Below, in pieces: positions 22,521 to 34,614 of a stretch of 64,000 nt of DNA. How positions within the stretch are numbered: position 1 is the first letter of the stretch; each line of letters begins with the position of its first letter. The notes beneath the pieces are model-generated. The model did no database searches, was not told where the DNA came from, and worked only from the letters and a program-made list of their open reading frames with translations. Both the position numbers and the translations under genes were made by a program. The DNA lies in contig NMRA01000464.1 in assembly GCA_002633005.1 (NCBI GenBank), positions 70,131 through 134,130 on the forward strand, given 5' to 3'. The DNA comes from Phoronis australis. Taxonomy: Eukaryota > Phoronida > Phoronidae.

Positions 22521-25103
22521 TCAAGATGGCCAACCAACATCATTTTCCTTTGCTGATGGTGAGACGGTGCATTTGAGAAAAGCAGTTTCGTCAAACGAGA
22601 CACTGTTTTCAGACTTGACACTCCCTTCATCCATAAAAGAGGAATCCACACTGTCTATGCTCGTACAGGAAATGTTCCTTTGTTTTTTCAAACCACTACG
22701 CCGCATGCTGAAATTGCGGCTTATGGTGGGGTCTCCGAGATAGTCACTCTCGAGGGAAATAGTCCGGTTGTTTCGGTGTTGCAAGAACGCCTCCCGACCC
22801 TCGTCTCCAGACGGAGGTGCAGATACATTCTCAGACCCGCCCCTCGCTGTGAGGATAGGAGACACACCCTCATGCGTTTGGCTCTCCTCAGAGTTGGCTC
22901 TCCGTGGCACTGGGGATTTGGGCAGCCCCAGCAGTAACTGTTCATCTAGACTGCCAGCTGGTGACCAAATACTTGGGCGCGGACTTGGAACATCGTCCGA
23001 ATCCACTGTTGAAGAAGATGTTGATCTACCAGGGATTTGTAGAAAGATGTTGGACTTGTTGTCGCCAGAAGTCACCCTATCCTCACGGCTCCTCTTTGGA
23101 CTACGTTCTCCCTGCTGTAGTCTACCGTCTACTGGCCAGTTGTGTGATGCACCAGCCAGGTCCACAGAGCCGTCCCCACTGAGGGATCGCCCGCTGAGGT
23201 CTGATTCTAAGCTATCCGAGCTGCCGTAGGAGCCCATACGCGAATCCTTTTCCAAGTCGACACTGTCCAAACTTGACACACTCATATTGCCATGACCTGT
23301 ATCTGCCGACTCCATTGAGTCCACACTGGATAGAGAACACTTGCGTATGTCGTCCTTGGACACATTTTTTAGCCCACCTCGTCGTGGCCACTGCTTGGAG
23401 TGTATCCGCATGTGTCTAGTGATCATGTCGCGCCGGCATGCCGCATACGGACATTGTGGACACTTGTAGGGCTTCTCACCTGTGTGCGTGCGCTGGTGAG
23501 TGTTGAGGTGGTCACTACGGCTAAATACCTGGCCACAGACCTGGCACTCGTATGGCTTCAGTCCTGTGTGAAGTCGCATATGCCGTGTCAGCATGTCACT
23601 GCGAGCGAACGCCCGGTTACACACCTTACAGTAATGAATCTTGTTGTTGTTGCCTGAGCGGACCGTCTCCGTAGGCAGGTGTTTCGCCATATGCTTTGCC
23701 AGATTATCGAATGAGGAGAAGATCTGGCCACAAATGGGACAGATGAACGTGTTGTCCATCTTGCCTCCTGTGCCATTGCTGTTGTTATTGTTGTTGTTGT
23801 TATGACGATGGCGTTGGGCCTCTGCCAGATCATTGTATAACTGAGGAGAGAAGAGATACTTAGGAGGGTATGTGGACGGATTGTCTTGCAGGCCCAGCGG
23901 GAACCCTGATGTGGGAGTCCTCGGGAGGGTTTTGTGACTGCCCTCTCCAGGCGGTATGACCAGCGGGCTAAATGTGAATACGTTTTGTGGATGATACTCC
24001 TTCATGTTAGATGGTGATTTATTGGGCGATGCCGGACTTGGTATGGACAGAGTGTTGGTGCTGTTGGCCTGCAGAGGGAGCTGCTCCGACAAACACTCAA
24101 GCCTTGAATCTGGAATGTAACGAGGGGACCTCGGCGAGCGTGGTGGTGTGAACTGCCGTGCCCCATCCCCGGGAAAGCGGAAGACACCACCGTCTCCATC
24201 AAACTGCAGAGGCAGTGAGAATGACTGTGGCGTGAGTGGCGAGAACACATCTGGTGCATCTGACAGTGATTCTAGCGAATGGCGACTTAACAACATGGGA
24301 GAATGACGTGGTGAATATGGCTCCTGCTTAATATGAACGCCATCTGAAAGTTGTTTCTCTGCGGCCACCGAGCCGTGATTAGTCCACCACTGCAACAGAT
24401 TATTGCAGCCTCCTTCGCTTATTGTACTCAGACTCTGGCTCTGCCGTTGGAGGATAGGTCGCGATTTTACCGGCGACTCATAGTAGTCCGCACTTTTCGA
24501 CCTTAATTTAAATTCCTCCCTTTGCACAGCAGCAGACACACAAGTTGCTGTTGGCTGCCGGTTTGTGTCTGCCTCACTATCTTCACTACTCTGACTAGAC
24601 AGATAGCGAGCGCGCAACTTCTTTTTGTAAAAAACATCCTTGCCGTCCCGCCTCGACTCCTCGGCCTCCTGCGGCATGGGCGACTCCTGTGAGCCAAGAT
24701 CGGTACTATCCGTGCTGCAGCTGCTTGTTGAGCATGAGCGTGCCTTATCCAGTAAGTGAGGAATGACAGGAGACAATGAGTTGCGGTCCTCCATAACATC
24801 ACTATTATTGCCCTGAAGGCTCTCCTCACTATATGGTTCTATGTGAAGTTTGGGTACAGGCCAGGGCTTCAGCAGCCGCATTTTTCGCTGCTGCCAGTCT
24901 GGCGACCCAATTACATTAGTCTTTCTGCTGTCGCCTTCATCAAGTTCAGCATCCTCTGATGAGTCGCGTGAGTCAACAGCCTCCTGTTTGTTGTCTCGGT
25001 CACCTGTTACTAATGCCATGGTAGCAGGCGAACGTGACTGGTTGAGGGCATTAGTGTTCCACACTATAACACTGGTCTTCTCATGTTTACAATCTTGTTC
25101 CAT
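22521..25103 (-). CDS. Four-finger C2H2 zinc-finger transcription factor
   Basis: One long exon encodes 860 residues, probably a sequence-specific nuclear transcription factor. C2H2 fingers lie at about 453-475, 491-512, 518-540 and 546-568. A 15-residue linker separates the first two; TGLKP and TGEKP join the rest. Recognition helices RSDMLTR, RSDHLNT and RRDMITR predict binding to a G-rich site of the form GNG-NGG-GNG. I258-K-Q-E-P and V829-K-S-E fit the sumoylation consensus. The rest is serine-rich with many SP motifs, plus an asparagine run before finger 1. I start at the ATG at 25103 (G at -3, G at +4); the frame extends 5' only to a TTG, and a stop lies just inside the exon edge. Fingers 2-4 resemble the EGR/klumpfuss style, but the orthologue is not certain. 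Confidence 0.9.
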   Translation of the reverse strand: MEQDCKHEKTSVIVWNTNALNQSRSPATMALVTGDRDNKQEAVDSRDSSEDAELDEGDSRKTNVIGSPDWQQRKMRLLKPWPVPKLHIEPYSEESLQGNNSDVMEDRNSLSPVIPHLLDKARSCSTSSCSTDSTDLGSQESPMPQEAEESRRDGKDVFYKKKLRARYLSSQSSEDSEADTNRQPTATCVSAAVQREEFKLRSKSADYYESPVKSRPILQRQSQSLSTISEGGCNNLLQWWTNHGSVAAEKQLSDGVHIKQEPYSPRHSPMLLSRHSLESLSDAPDVFSPLTPQSFSLPLQFDGDGGVFRFPGDGARQFTPPRSPRSPRYIPDSRLECLSEQLPLQANSTNTLSIPSPASPNKSPSNMKEYHPQNVFTFSPLVIPPGEGSHKTLPRTPTSGFPLGLQDNPSTYPPKYLFSPQLYNDLAEAQRHRHNNNNNNNSNGTGGKMDNTFICPICGQIFSSFDNLAKHMAKHLPTETVRSGNNNKIHYCKVCNRAFARSDMLTRHMRLHTGLKPYECQVCGQVFSRSDHLNTHQRTHTGEKPYKCPQCPYAACRRDMITRHMRIHSKQWPRRGGLKNVSKDDIRKCSLSSVDSMESADTGHGNMSVSSLDSVDLEKDSRMGSYGSSDSLESDLSGRSLSGDGSVDLAGASHNWPVDGRLQQGERSPKRSREDRVTSGDNKSNIFLQIPGRSTSSSTVDSDDVPSPRPSIWSPAGSLDEQLLLGLPKSPVPRRANSEESQTHEGVSPILTARGGSENVSAPPSGDEGREAFLQHRNNRTISLESDYLGDPTISRNFSMRRSGLKKQRNISCTSIDSVDSSFMDEGSVKSENSVSFDETAFLKCTVSPSAKENDVGWPS

Positions 25104-25113
25104 GACTTTGGCG

Positions 25114-25128
25114 CTACTCAACCTCCAT
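25114..25128 (-). promoter_or_regulatory. Five-codon upstream ORF
   Basis: On the minus strand ATG GAG GTT GAG TAG ends 10 bases before the main ATG, in another frame. Its ATG has G at -3 and G at +4, so ribosomes should recognise it. So short a distance would allow little reinitiation, so it may hold translation down or require leaky scanning. Confidence 0.55.
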
Positions 25129-25158
25129 GTCCTCAGAGGATGAATTGTTGGTGTCTAA

Positions 25159-25160
25159 CT
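25159..25160 (-). promoter_or_regulatory. Candidate 3' splice site before coding exon
   Basis: On the minus strand TATTGTCCATTTCAG is a good acceptor. It puts 55 untranslated bases ahead of the ATG, so at least one further 5' exon should lie at higher coordinates. I could not locate that exon. Confidence 0.5.
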
Positions 25161-25164
25161 GAAA

Positions 25165-28100
25165 TGGACAATACAGGTAGCATTACAATTACAGTACAGA
25201 ACACTCTTCTATTTCTCAACCAAATAGGGCACAATTATCATTAAAAAACTTAAGAAGTAAAATTCTCAGAATTTTAACCAGTAATCAGCCCTCGAAAAAA
25301 TGAAAATTTTATCAATTCTTTTTATCCAAAGTTGAAGACAGCCCACTTTACACTAAGAGTTTACCCAGTCTAAACAACAGATGTCAAGCAGTGACATTGC
25401 AGCACACTGCTTATTTGTCACCATTTTTCAAACTTGTTCTATCAACTTCATATAGGACGGAATTATTCAAATTCAAATCATATTTGATACCTTTTCAGAT
25501 GATGCTTTCTAGAAGAATCAAAAAATGAACTTTCAAACTGACCAAAATCATTCTCCTAAGGAAAGTGTCTGAAAGTGTTTGGCAGATGACATAAGTGTAG
25601 AATGGCATTCCACGACGAGCTTTGTGCACTTCCAAAAAACATCCTACCCCTCGCGACTGCTGCTCTATTTACTATAGTCAGTTACGGGGGTCCTGGATTT
25701 TGAGAACCAGTTTTATGCCTATTATTCAGTGCAAAAAATGTTCCCAAAATTTGGGGCCCCTAAGTGACCATCACCAGTCCTTCTACACTACTGCTTCTGT
25801 CACAAAAGTATCACACCAGGAGTAATTGTAAATTTATTGATGTGAACTTGGGACGAAAAAATCAAATGCTGAAAGCCAAACAACATTGTGATAAGCCTCT
25901 TCAAAATTCCACAGATTAGATAATTATTTTCCTAAGTACCTGAGGAAATTCTGTAGCTTTATATGACTAATATACGGAGGATACGATACTGGAAATAATT
26001 TTCAAGATAAAAATGCTGGGGATTCTACAGTGCATTTCCCATAACCGACAAAATCAAATGACCCTTCATTAACAAATTGTGAAAATTTTACAACTTTCAA
26101 CATGTTCAGGTGTTTAAGGAATCCCTTTCCTAATTTCTGCCTTGTGTTGTATCAACTAGATCCTTGTTAAATATGTAGAGCCCATAAGAATATTATTCAT
26201 TTATTGCATAATTTGTTGATTAGATCTCACTAAATATGATCAAGGGCTTGTTTTATGAAAGGTCATTCCCCAAGCCACAGCTAAACTGTTGCATCCCAGC
26301 TTTTATGACTCATATCTGTGATCCAAATTTCTTACTGTTTGTAAATCTCCTTCCACCAGGTGGCACAACGGTGAGAATCATGCAACAACAGAGGCATATT
26401 AAAATTTTAAAACTTCAGATAATGAAAAATGTGGTCAATTTAGAACACTTCATGGCAGAAAAGTGTAAGTCTGACATCTAGAAGATGTTACTTCGCAACC
26501 AGGCAAACAGGGTCTACAGTTTCTAAATTAGTCATCAGACAACAGGTCAAGTTAATGTACGCCCTGTTGGAAAAAGGAAAAATCGTTAAACTTTATTTCA
26601 AAATTGGGTATGCTTCACCATTGTATATTTAGCTCCTCAATATCAGTTTTTAACCTGAATTTAAAACAAAGTGAAGTCCATAGTCATAAACTATGCAACA
26701 GTAGTATATAGAATATTACAGGCACTTCAGATGTCATGACATCATCAAGGTTTTCTAGCAGCAAGCTCCAGGGAATCTAACAAAAAATAAGCTTGATTTC
26801 TTCGGTCTGTCCAAGTACCCCAGCAAGAGCAGTTTGTAAATAGAAAATGCTTAAGTTTGTGTAAGGAAACTGTCCAAAGTTGACTAATTTCAAAACATAT
26901 TTTAGAAATGGACGATTGGATTCATAAACTTTCACAGATACTATTGCTGTATGCACTGTTCTCCAAAACATTAGTTTTTAAACTGATCCCTTTTTGCAAG
27001 AAAGGGTATAAAAACTAGACTTTTATGAAAAAACACGAAAAGTTGGATGAAAAATGTTACAGCACTTTTGCGCATTAATATCAAAAGAAATTTGGTCTTG
27101 TTATTGAAGCCATAGTTTTATTATGAATGTACCTTTTTCTGATAAATTTTACTAAAAATATGGCCATGTAACCCAATCAATGGCAGTCAAAATCTAATTC
27201 TACAGGTTTTCTAATTTCACAAAACATATAATTTTACGGAGTTCAATTTTATAGTTTTGTACATATTTGGCTGAAGGCACAAATTTGTTCATAGGGTACA
27301 ACATAACTAATGAGTTCTAAATCTTTCTCAAAAAGTAGGATGGGGAAAACTAGGGCAGCTTTTGTTGCAAATTATCCATAAACACAAAAATCAACCATGG
27401 AAGGTTGAGCACGAAACTGTTTTCAATTTCATAATGTATGGTAATCCTCCACTTATCTCACACAAAATACAAATAAATTAAATATTTTTTCGATAGTTGG
27501 ACGCTGAAATATACAGTCTTGGTGCATGATGGGTGGGAGAAATTAATTGAGCAACCAAGCACGGTCAACTGGCCTTGTGCCAATGTAATCAAGTGTGACC
27601 AATAGGTTGCCAACCTAATTCACTTCACAGTTATTAACTTACATTAACCTGTTCCAATGTAAAAGTAATTCACCCCATTGTTGGGGGAAATGATCTATTC
27701 AGCAAACACTCATCGTGGTTACCCCTTTCACCTCAAGTTTCCAACAGTACGAGATATCATACGTCAAGTGGTGAATATAGTGCACACACCTTGTTAACAC
27801 AACAAAAAAGGCGTACATAACTACAATCAACAGTAGCACTTTGCCTGCAAAAGAGACCAAGTGCGAATTAGGCGAGGAAATTGGCCATGTTCTTTCATGC
27901 AAAATAAATGAGGGACAAAATATTATTTTCCAAAAAATTGGGTGCGCGAAATAAGGCGAGTGTGCTAATTTAGTGGCGAATTACTGTGCATTTTGAAAAA
28001 CAATAGCTCACTGTAAGTGGTTCAGAAACAGAAAACAGTCCAAGAGGTTGAAACAATTGCAGTATCAGCTGATACTAGATTAGGTAACAACTCTTAAACG

Positions 28101-31040
28101 TGTATATTTTGGTTAAAAATTTAGAATTTCCAATACAAAACTATTTTTAAAACATGTGGTGCTTTAAACGTAAATGAACGGATTATTGCATAACATCATA
28201 CTTTCAACTATGTACTTTTAAGTCTCACAAGAGATAACATCAGCAAATGACTTGCTAGGATTAAAACGCTTACCCAGTCCCAGCACACAGTCCTACAAGA
28301 AGCATCACCTGTATAATCAGATGACAACTACTTGATTAACTGAGACAGTCGCGTGTATTTATTAAAAAGCCAGAAAGCATGCGCACTCTACTGACGCAGT
28401 TTTCCATTTTTTTAATCACTAGATGATGACGCTTGCAAACTGGTATCATGCCCAAAGACTTGAACAAATCAAATTAAGTGTGGCTTAATTCAGAAGCAGT
28501 TAGCGCCTATTGTCAATTGATAATGCCAAACGCCTTCAACACTGAGAGGAAATGAACACCCACTTCCCAAATGCAACAGAGAAAATACGAATTGATTAAG
28601 AATTGGGAGATGTGAAAAAGCACATACACTCAATGATACAAATATAAATATACCGATTACAATGTTACTAAATAGAAATATACCAATACAAATATACTAA
28701 TTTAAAAACCAACAGCCTTCAAACATGATCACGTGTAACAACCAAAATTATCAAATTCTAATTATTCACAACAACAAAGGAAATTACAGTGCCTATTTTC
28801 ACTAATAACAAAAATATTTTCTGTTAAACACTAATTGCCTTGGACAGCTAATGCCCACTCCTTACTAATGACAACTGAAAAATACGCCCCTAACTACGCC
28901 CTTCTTAATTAAAGTACTGTCCGCGTCAATAGGATGTGTGATTTCCATCCTACAAAGGTTGTGGTTTTCAATGTACAGTACAAGACAAAAGAAATCAGAC
29001 AAAATATAGTTTCCCCAGTCATTATGGCTAATTTTGTTTACAACAAAAATTTTTGGTAATGAATAACATAGTATCAACATTTTAATAACAGAATATCTTA
29101 GCCACCTAAACTCCACTTCTTTCTCTACCTTGAGGGAAGGCTGAGTGAGGATATTGCGAATTAAAGCAATCTTCAATTGATTTTAATGGCAGACAATTGC
29201 TATTTCTCCCAAGTGAGGGTAATGCTTTTCATGTCACAAGCAAATGCATTTTACAGATGCGAAGTCCCCATGTTCAAACCACATTTCCATGAAAATTGGC
29301 TTCTAAATTTGGCTAATTCTGCAAATCGGATATGAGCTAAATTCATTTAAAAACTATGAAAACTGATGTCCAGAGGGAGCAATAGTGCAAATAATATTTC
29401 CATGGGTTGGTTAAATCAAACCTTAAAAAGACGCATCTTTATTTTTCACAATAAAATGCAAATTTAATGACCTTCTGAAGTTATGAGTGCCACCTGGTGG
29501 TGTAACTTGGAACTATCACTCCAAACATTTTATGTTAAGTTGCAAAAAGATGCTACCAAATTGACTACGTTACCAGTTGATTTGGCAACACATTTACAAA
29601 TCTTTCGTAGGGAGCACTTGTTTTTAAAATAGCTTCTTTAAATACATGATGGTGATCAAGACTCACTATATTGCTTCAAGATCTTATATACTTTTAGAAC
29701 GTACAAACAAGTGCATTACATCAATACAACAGTTATGTTAGTTGGAAACCATTTTTAATTCGAACGAAACTTAGTCAACCTTAAAATTTCGAGTGACGAA
29801 TCAGTCTTGCTGTCTTAGCAATCAGTTCATTAAGTACAACAGCAAGTCACAGAGAGAGATCCAAAAAATGTTTAACAGCACTGACCGATCGTTCCAAATT
29901 CAATAAATTTCATACCGATTACATGTGATTTCCCTTTTCCCATTCATGTTGGAAACCAACTGCTTCCATGGCAACGAAACAATGAGACCAGTTTGATGGT
30001 GGCAATAAGCCATTTTGATTACATTTTAGGCTGTAAGGAAGAAGGCCCATGTAATACGTTGAGACAGGTACCTTACCTGTTGTAATGAGCTCCAGTGGGG
30101 TCTACCCGTTCAGGTAAAGCATGATGACATCCATTCTATAACAGAGCCACCACATCGCCTGTTGACGCCAGCATCAACTTATGACTCATCCTGGAGAAAC
30201 ACAGACTAGCCATAACACTGTGCAAAGAAATACATGTTCACTTCAGGACACTACATGGTGGAAAGGAAAAATTTTGTTTGCATAGTTCTTAATAAAAAGA
30301 AACATTACCCAAGTATCACTTTCTTTTTAGCAGGTTTAGTCTGTACAGTTGTCTTCAAGCAAGGTTTTGACACATTTTTTAGCAGTTCCAGGACAGCAAG
30401 CCTTTGCAAAATAGTAAAGCATCAATCAGATCAATACTTTTTGCCCAAAATTGAACAGTGTCATCGCATGTTAGGTTGACAAAAACAAATTTCGTTCCAC
30501 TTAGATTTTGCAACTCTTAATTGCAGAATTCAGATTTCACATTACTTCAAAGAAAATAAATCTGAAACTAAATAAGGCGATCCAGATCCTCCAAGGATAC
30601 TATTGTTTCACGAAATGTAGAATATAAATAGGTAAATAAAACAACAAGAATGGATCAACTAATGACTCATCCTATTTATATTCCATTATGTAAGATGATG
30701 TCTTTCTAAAGACAATTCGTGGAATTCCAGCCAGAGCACTGAAGTCATTTCTTAAATGCACTGTGGTAAGGTTATAGAATGTAAATATAGGGTGACATCA
30801 CAAGTGCTGATGTGCAAACATTATGACAGAAAACGTGACTTGAGTGTACTAACATTGAAATCAATGGTCCACTGCAACATGCACATATGACTAAGCAACC
30901 ATCATACAAAAATAAAGAATTGCAATTGAGCCTCAAATATTTCAAATTAAAACATTAATTTGCAAATAGTTAGCGCAAAAGATTCTAGAGGCAACCCCTA
31001 TCCCATCAGGCTGAAACAGAAATTACAAATCAGGTTACCG
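25165..31040. other. Non-coding region upstream of zinc-finger gene
   Basis: No coding region or RNA gene recognised. The only structure I can support is a small foldback repeat at 25684-25770, listed separately, and two isolated CTCF-like cores near 26356 (CCACCAGGTGGCAC) and 29492 (GCCACCTGGTGG). It may contain introns and 5' exons of the zinc-finger gene. Confidence 0.4.
25684..25770. repeat. 87-bp foldback repeat, related to 39440
   Basis: The left end GGGGGTCCTGGATTTTGAGAA pairs with the right end TTCCCAAAATTTGGGGCCCC. The sequence at 39440-39510 (GTCACTTAAAGGGGTCCCAG, then TTGTTATTCATTG) is a diverged relative. Confidence 0.4.
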
Positions 31041-31042
31041 AG

Positions 31043-31416
31043 CCCGGTTGCATGAGACAGTCCCAAACAGGGACTCAACTAAGTACCCTAAATCTACTGA
31101 GTATATGTGGACTTACTTTAGTTTCATTATGTAGTCAACTTTTGGCTTTGATAAAAAATCGAGAGTGAACTCAACATTGAATTGGCAATATTGAAAATAT
31201 TTAGGATCTTTTCATGCAATGCTCCTAACTTAAGGACTAAGTCCCTATTTGTTGCCACTGAATTCAGGGCTCAGTTTTAAGTTATTTTATTAGAAATTGT
31301 CATAATAAAGATGAAATATAGAAAAAGATTCGATCTGAGAGTAAACAAAGACACAGAAAGGCAAAAGATTTAGAGAACTTAGTTGAGTCCCTATTTAGGA
31401 CTGTTTCATGCAACCC
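31043..31416. mobile_element. MITE family B, copy 1
   Basis: About 374 bp with inverted ends CCCGGTTGCATGAGACAGTCCC and GACTGTTTCATGCAACCC, each followed inward by a GGGACTCAACTAAG-type arm. It matches 43680-44108 in opposite orientation. No coding capacity. The target duplication is not clear. Confidence 0.75.
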
Positions 31417-31861
31417 AGCACAGGTCTCCCAGGTTATCTAAGCTGAGTCATCAGATGGGTATAAAAAAAACAAGGGTTCCACAATGCATTTGAAAAGTGA
31501 CAGCAACGCACTGATGAAATCCTCTCATTAGGGCAGCTGTATGTCGTGGTACATATTATTTTTACCTTACCTTAGCAGGCTACCTGAACAAAATGGCTAC
31601 CACACACATAGGTAATTTTCGTAACACTCCCTGCCTAATTGGTATAAAATAATTTCATTGACACACAGCGATTGGTTAATTCGTGTCAACAGGCCCACTA
31701 AAATTGGAAGCGAAAAAGGACAAAAAGCTAACATGGCCCATAGGTTCTCCAAATTGACCCAAAGACTTGAAGCGCAGTGTTGGGCAATTCACCCGTACCC
31801 ACATTTATTCTAAAACAATCAATGCGTTCACATAAATGTACTTCCATCACTTATATTTACA

Positions 31862-32087
31862 CAGTTCACTGGCTCAATAAAGTGACAGTTCACTGGCTCA
31901 ATAAAGTGACAGTTCACTGGCTCAATAAAGTGACAGTTCACTGGCTCAATAAAGTGACAGTTCACTGGCTCAATAAAGTGACAGTTCACTGGCTCAATAA
32001 ACTGACAGTTCACTGGCTCAATAAACTGACAGTTCACTGGCTCAATAAACTGACAGTTCACTGGTTCACTAGCCCAATAAACTAGCG
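31862..32087. repeat. 24-bp minisatellite
   Basis: Eight near-perfect copies of a 24-base unit (CAGTTCACTGGCTCAATAAA plus GTGA), the last three with CTGA, then a decayed copy. Because 24 is a multiple of three, the array stays open on both strands and yields 8-residue repeat frames. These are very likely not proteins. Confidence 0.95.
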
Positions 32088-33879
32088 GCTTATGCAACCA
32101 AACCGTGTTTGGAATCATTCACTGACACCATAGATTAGAGACAACAGATTCGCAACTATGACATTTTCTTCCGTGCTAGCCAAGAGGTGCCGCCACTATC
32201 CTAAATTTTCTGGTGCAGTTTCCGGTTAGTGTATTTTGACGAGAAATATTTGCATCTACTTTACTGTCCAAAACAACGAAAAAAATATCAATTTAGGCAT
32301 TGAAACGCTGTTCAAAGTCTTCCAATAGTAGAAGTGTTGGTATTGTGAGTACTTTTGGCAATGCTACTGGTAATTAATTATAAAATTCAAACTTCGGTGC
32401 CGACTGATTATGTCGTCTGCTTGTCCAATATAGCAGCATAGTTATCGGACAGTTTGTGATTTATGGTTCACATACGCCTACTGAGAAAACTACGAAAGCA
32501 TGTTTGTGCACAAATTCCAACTTAGGAGTACCTGTGAATGCAAAGATACTTATGTAACGTTTTTGGTTTAGAAAAATATTAATTTTGTTCGAATTAAAAA
32601 TGCGCCTCTGCAACGATTTGACTAGTTTAACCTTTGCATGTTTATAATTCAATATTCTCAAGTGAGCAGTTCTTCTGGGAAGTGTTGAGTGGCCCTTAAA
32701 AAGGCCGTTGGTTGTACTGTGGATGAGCCTTAGGTATAGCGTGAAAAAATGGTTCTTAAAAGAATCGATGAATAATTCAACATAAATCACACAGTATCCT
32801 ATGCTCTTTCAAGTACTGAAGATCCTCTTCATTCAAGTTTTCATCAGGGAAGGTTGGATGAAAACAGAGAAGATGGCAATATCGATGACAGTTCTTGTTC
32901 CTGGATTCAGAAGTAACCCTGAACCGTGGGAAAAAAAGACATACAACAACAAAAACGAATCACATTTTGAAAGTCATCGCCTTCGTACGATTCCGTGTTG
33001 CTGTCGCCAGACTGATGTTCCTCCCCAACATCAATGTAGAAAATCGACGTTACAAGTGATGGAAACTTGTGTCCTTTGTTTCTAACTTTTAACCCATTTT
33101 TTAATAATTTAATTTTTTTCTAATGTTGATAGAGCATAACTTTTGGTTTTTACAATGCATTAATTGTGTTGAATGCATTGATATTAAGTGGTTTCATTGA
33201 GTTGAACAGAAAATAAATTAAATGTAACACAATAAAGTTTTGAAAATAAATAGAGCAGTAAACAGGACTCCCTAAGAATCGAGCTGTTTTCAAAAAATTT
33301 GCGCCATTGGTGATCTGATTGGTTCATGCATTTACGGCGGGAAAATAATAGACCAAGTATCGTGCACGTGTGCACTGTAGCAACACTTTGTATCTTATTC
33401 TTATTTGGCCAATCTGTTGATACAGCAAATTTCCTTCTTTATGCCTATCCTGATTTGACTGCAACTTGAGCTTGTTGGGTTCTATCATATATTGGGTTGG
33501 CATTGGGACCCACTCGAATGGGCTTCATTTTACCAAGTATTTCAAATTGTGTAGGTGAAGTAAATAAACAAAGTGGGTGATTATCATCACCGGAATTTCA
33601 TCACTAGTAGGCTATCTTTTGCCGGGTGCTCAAATTTTCTGACTAGGGATTGTCAGATTTGTAAGGTAGAAGTGTTTCGCTGGATTTCCAGGTCTGTGGC
33701 GTTATTTATACCGAACCAAAATTAAAAAACGAGACCTTTGTTTAAATCAGAAGCACGTTTTACCAGACCTGCGCAGGCAGCACATGTGGGCCCATTGCAC
33801 TGATCACTTGGAACCATTTTTATGATTTATTAATATATAATTAAACCAAGCCGAGGAGCTTGAAACCTGATTCACGGCA
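32088..33879. other. Non-coding region
   Basis: No gene or confident repeat recognised. Short open frames lack any protein-like pattern. Confidence 0.35.
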
Positions 33880-34129
33880 ATTTTTGACAGTGGGATTTCC
33901 TGAAAAATGCTCGTAAGTTAACAACAAAGTTTGATAGCAATGCACTGCAGTTTTGTAGAAACTCTGTCATAGGTTATAGATGCGTCACAGAGCGTAAATT
34001 TGATAAATTCTAGCTTACAATTTCACCTGTTTCGGAGACCGGGATTCAACCACTTTTGGGCTATAATAAGCGCCCCTTCCTGAAGCGGATTTTTCTAAGC
34101 GCCCTGGACGCTTATTAGGGCGAATATGG
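33880..34129. mobile_element. Partial TA-flanked element, right end
   Basis: Matches, in inverse orientation, the body of the element at 43651-44923 (shared GATGCGTCACAGAGCGTAAA and TTTCGGAGACCGGG). It ends in GCGCTTATTAGGGCGAATA-like sequence (here GACGCTTATTAGGGCGAATA). Unlike that copy it is not interrupted by a MITE, so it preserves the empty insertion site near 34105. Confidence 0.65.
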
Positions 34130-34614
34130 GAATATTTCAGAAGGGCAATATTTAGTATCCTTAATGCAGGAGGACCCTTTTGTTACATTAGGAGTGGGAT
34201 TGGCTCATTGTGTACCCTACAGGTGACATTGGACTTCACAAAACTGGTTAAAGAATTTTGTTTTCGTCATAAACGTTCGTTTGAAAGGCTTAAAGGCGAA
34301 GGCAACCCTTTTTCATGTCATTTTGAGCTAAAATAAGGTTGGTTGGTTATCCTAGACATATTTTTCACTTAATTACAGCTTTTCGTAATTTTATTAATTA
34401 CTCGTCCTCTACTCCGGAAGTGACGTTTTAGGAGGCAAGCGTTTCCCGCCATTTGGTTTTGCGTTGAGTTTACCGTGCGAATCTGTTCTATTCTACTTTT
34501 GTTTTGTGCTGTTTTTCAACAATTGTCGCCACCACTTTCCATCGGCGAGTATAGTTTAGTAGAGAACTCAACTACGTTGGATTTAGGGATTGTTTAGTGT
34601 GTTGTAAGCTGAAA

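Noticed and set aside
25104-25121. Extending the zinc-finger protein by six residues from a TTG at 25121
   Set aside because: TTG is not an expected start in animal nuclear genes; a good ATG follows at 25103.
22680-25143. Many opposite-strand and out-of-frame ORFs over the zinc-finger exon
   Set aside because: Shadows of the 860-codon gene, which alone has conserved domains.
31777-32085. Repeat protein TVHWLNKV on the plus strand
   Set aside because: It arises only from the 24-bp minisatellite; no flanking coding signal.
33700-33830. Short plus-strand stretch with Cys/His resembling part of a zinc finger
   Set aside because: Spacing does not fit THAP or C2H2 patterns and stops interrupt it.
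34597-34614. Start of the cysteine-rich transposon ORF at 34597
   Set aside because: That codon is GTG; the ATG at 34615 has a good context.
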